This document shows positions 35,085 through 35,686 of a DNA stretch of 35,686 bases, piece after piece. The notes under the pieces were generated by a model. It was not told the origin of the DNA. It did not search any database and was given only the letters and a program-made list of their open reading frames with translations. Source of the DNA: Rhodospirillales bacterium (lineage in GTDB: Bacteria; Pseudomonadota; Alphaproteobacteria; Rhodospirillales; Magnetospirillaceae); the NCBI GenBank assembly GCA_015654615.1, contig JAATGN010000030.1:1-35686 (forward strand), written 5' to 3'. Every line of letters begins with the position of its first letter. The stretch's first letter is position 1. The translations under genes and the position numbers were made by a program.

Positions 35085-35686
35085 TCAGAATCCCCAGATG
35101 ACTTTGACGACGCCGGTATGGCCTTGATACTGGTGGCGCAACTCGCCTTCATACTCGGCGCGGAACGACAGGGCGTCGTTGCTGTTGAGCGACACCGCCG
35201 CCCCGAAGCGGACGCCGTCGGCGACGGTGCGCGGCGTGGTGACGGCGAAGGTCTGGCCGCCCATTATCCCGCTGCTGGCGATGGGGCTCTTGGTATAATC
35301 GTGCGCCCAGGCGGCCCGCACCTCCGGCTTCACGGTGCCGAACCCGGTGGGAACCGCCCATGACAGCTTGCCGCCCAAATCCTGGGACAGGCTGTTGATT
35401 CCGCGGCGGGCGACCGACAGATCGGCCGCTCCCGCCCCGTTCTCCTCGTAGGAGTCGCTGACGGCCCGCAGCCAGCGCAGCCCGGCCAGCGGCGTCACCG
35501 TCACCGGGCCGAGCGGGACGTCGTAGCCGAAGGTCGCCTTGGCCAGATACTGCTGCCCGTCATAGTCGGCCGCCGCCGTCCTGCCTGCGAAGGCAATGCC
35601 CCGCTTCTGGCTGAATTGGTTCCAGCCGGCCCCCAACTGGCCGTCCACGAAGGCCTGGTCCAGACGGTAGGTGCCGTAGAAGGTCA
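35085..35686 (-). CDS. Autotransporter-like outer-membrane beta-barrel domain, 3' end only
   Basis: Only the last 200 or so codons are in the window; the frame continues through the edge at 35686, so the N-terminal passenger and signal are unseen. Alternating hydrophobic strands with Gly and aromatic residues (YLAKATFGYDVPLGPVTVTPL, KLSWAVPTGFGTVKPEVRAA, ALSFRAEYEGEL) and the terminal phenylalanine (KVIWGF) are the marks of the C-terminal barrel of autotransporters, recognised by the BAM complex. PLAGLRWLRAVSDSYEENGA fits the autotransporter barrel family (PF03797-type). Its passenger could be an adhesin or enzyme; nothing here decides. It is convergent with the epimerase gene. Confidence 0.82.
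   Translation of the reverse strand, partial: TFYGTYRLDQAFVDGQLGAGWNQFSQKRGIAFAGRTAAADYDGQQYLAKATFGYDVPLGPVTVTPLAGLRWLRAVSDSYEENGAGAADLSVARRGINSLSQDLGGKLSWAVPTGFGTVKPEVRAAWAHDYTKSPIASSGIMGGQTFAVTTPRTVADGVRFGAAVSLNSNDALSFRAEYEGELRHQYQGHTGVVKVIWGF

Overview
This is a high-GC alphaproteobacterial chromosome segment. Gene content and order suggest a member of the Rhodospirillales (a Magnetospirillum or Rhodospirillum relative). The markers are the lgt / COG1565 methyltransferase / pgeF / prs run, the ubiK-YbjN-proC run divergent from it, a phasin, a MarR regulator divergent from ilvE, and the uvrC / pgsA / moaD / moaE neighbourhood. Most of the window is housekeeping DNA. No rRNA, tRNA, CRISPR array or intact insertion sequence was recognised.

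Layout. 1-5.8 kb (minus): a tight operon hldD, lgt, MidA-type methyltransferase, pgeF, a lipoprotein, then prs with its own promoter. 6.3-9.5 kb (plus): ubiK, a YbjN-domain gene overlapping proC, a TetR-like regulator and a phasin. 9.5-13.9 kb (minus): an unrecognised 435-residue protein flanked by dispersed repeats, then a MarR / OmpR-type regulator / EnvZ-type kinase operon divergent from ilvE. 15.1-16.6 kb: repeat-rich non-coding DNA and a second unrecognised protein. 16.7-17.9 kb (minus): pgsA, moaD, moaE.

17.95-23.57 kb is the accessory part. It separates uvrC from pgsA, two genes usually adjacent. It holds a Fur-box-like site followed by a broken exbD and a broken tonB (frameshifts and a repeat element). 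Convergent to these is a compact minus-strand operon: a 23-residue microprotein candidate, two small HMA2-like proteins, three small hydrophobic or polybasic proteins, and a P1B-type ATPase whose membrane motif reads SCALKLATP instead of CPC. Three of these proteins share an N-terminal hydrophobic-P-G-R-hydrophobic-R-L signature. The arrangement fits what I recall of ferrosome (fez) clusters, which build membrane-bounded iron-storage granules around a P1B-6 ATPase. With the Fur box and the dead TonB system it reads as an iron-handling island. The ferrosome assignment is inference.

23.57-35.7 kb: uvrC, folB with a pteridine-reductase-type SDR, a divergent EF-G paralogue lacking the catalytic His, argC, an aspartate-type aminotransferase, uvrB (divergent), a UDP-xylose-synthase-type gene and the 3' end of an autotransporter-like outer-membrane barrel gene that runs off the window.

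Two repeat families recur. Family A is about 105 bp, bounded by CTAGAGCG inverted ends. Family B is a two- to three-hairpin element lying 3' of minus-strand genes. They occur together as a composite at 9.7-9.9 kb and 29.2-29.4 kb.
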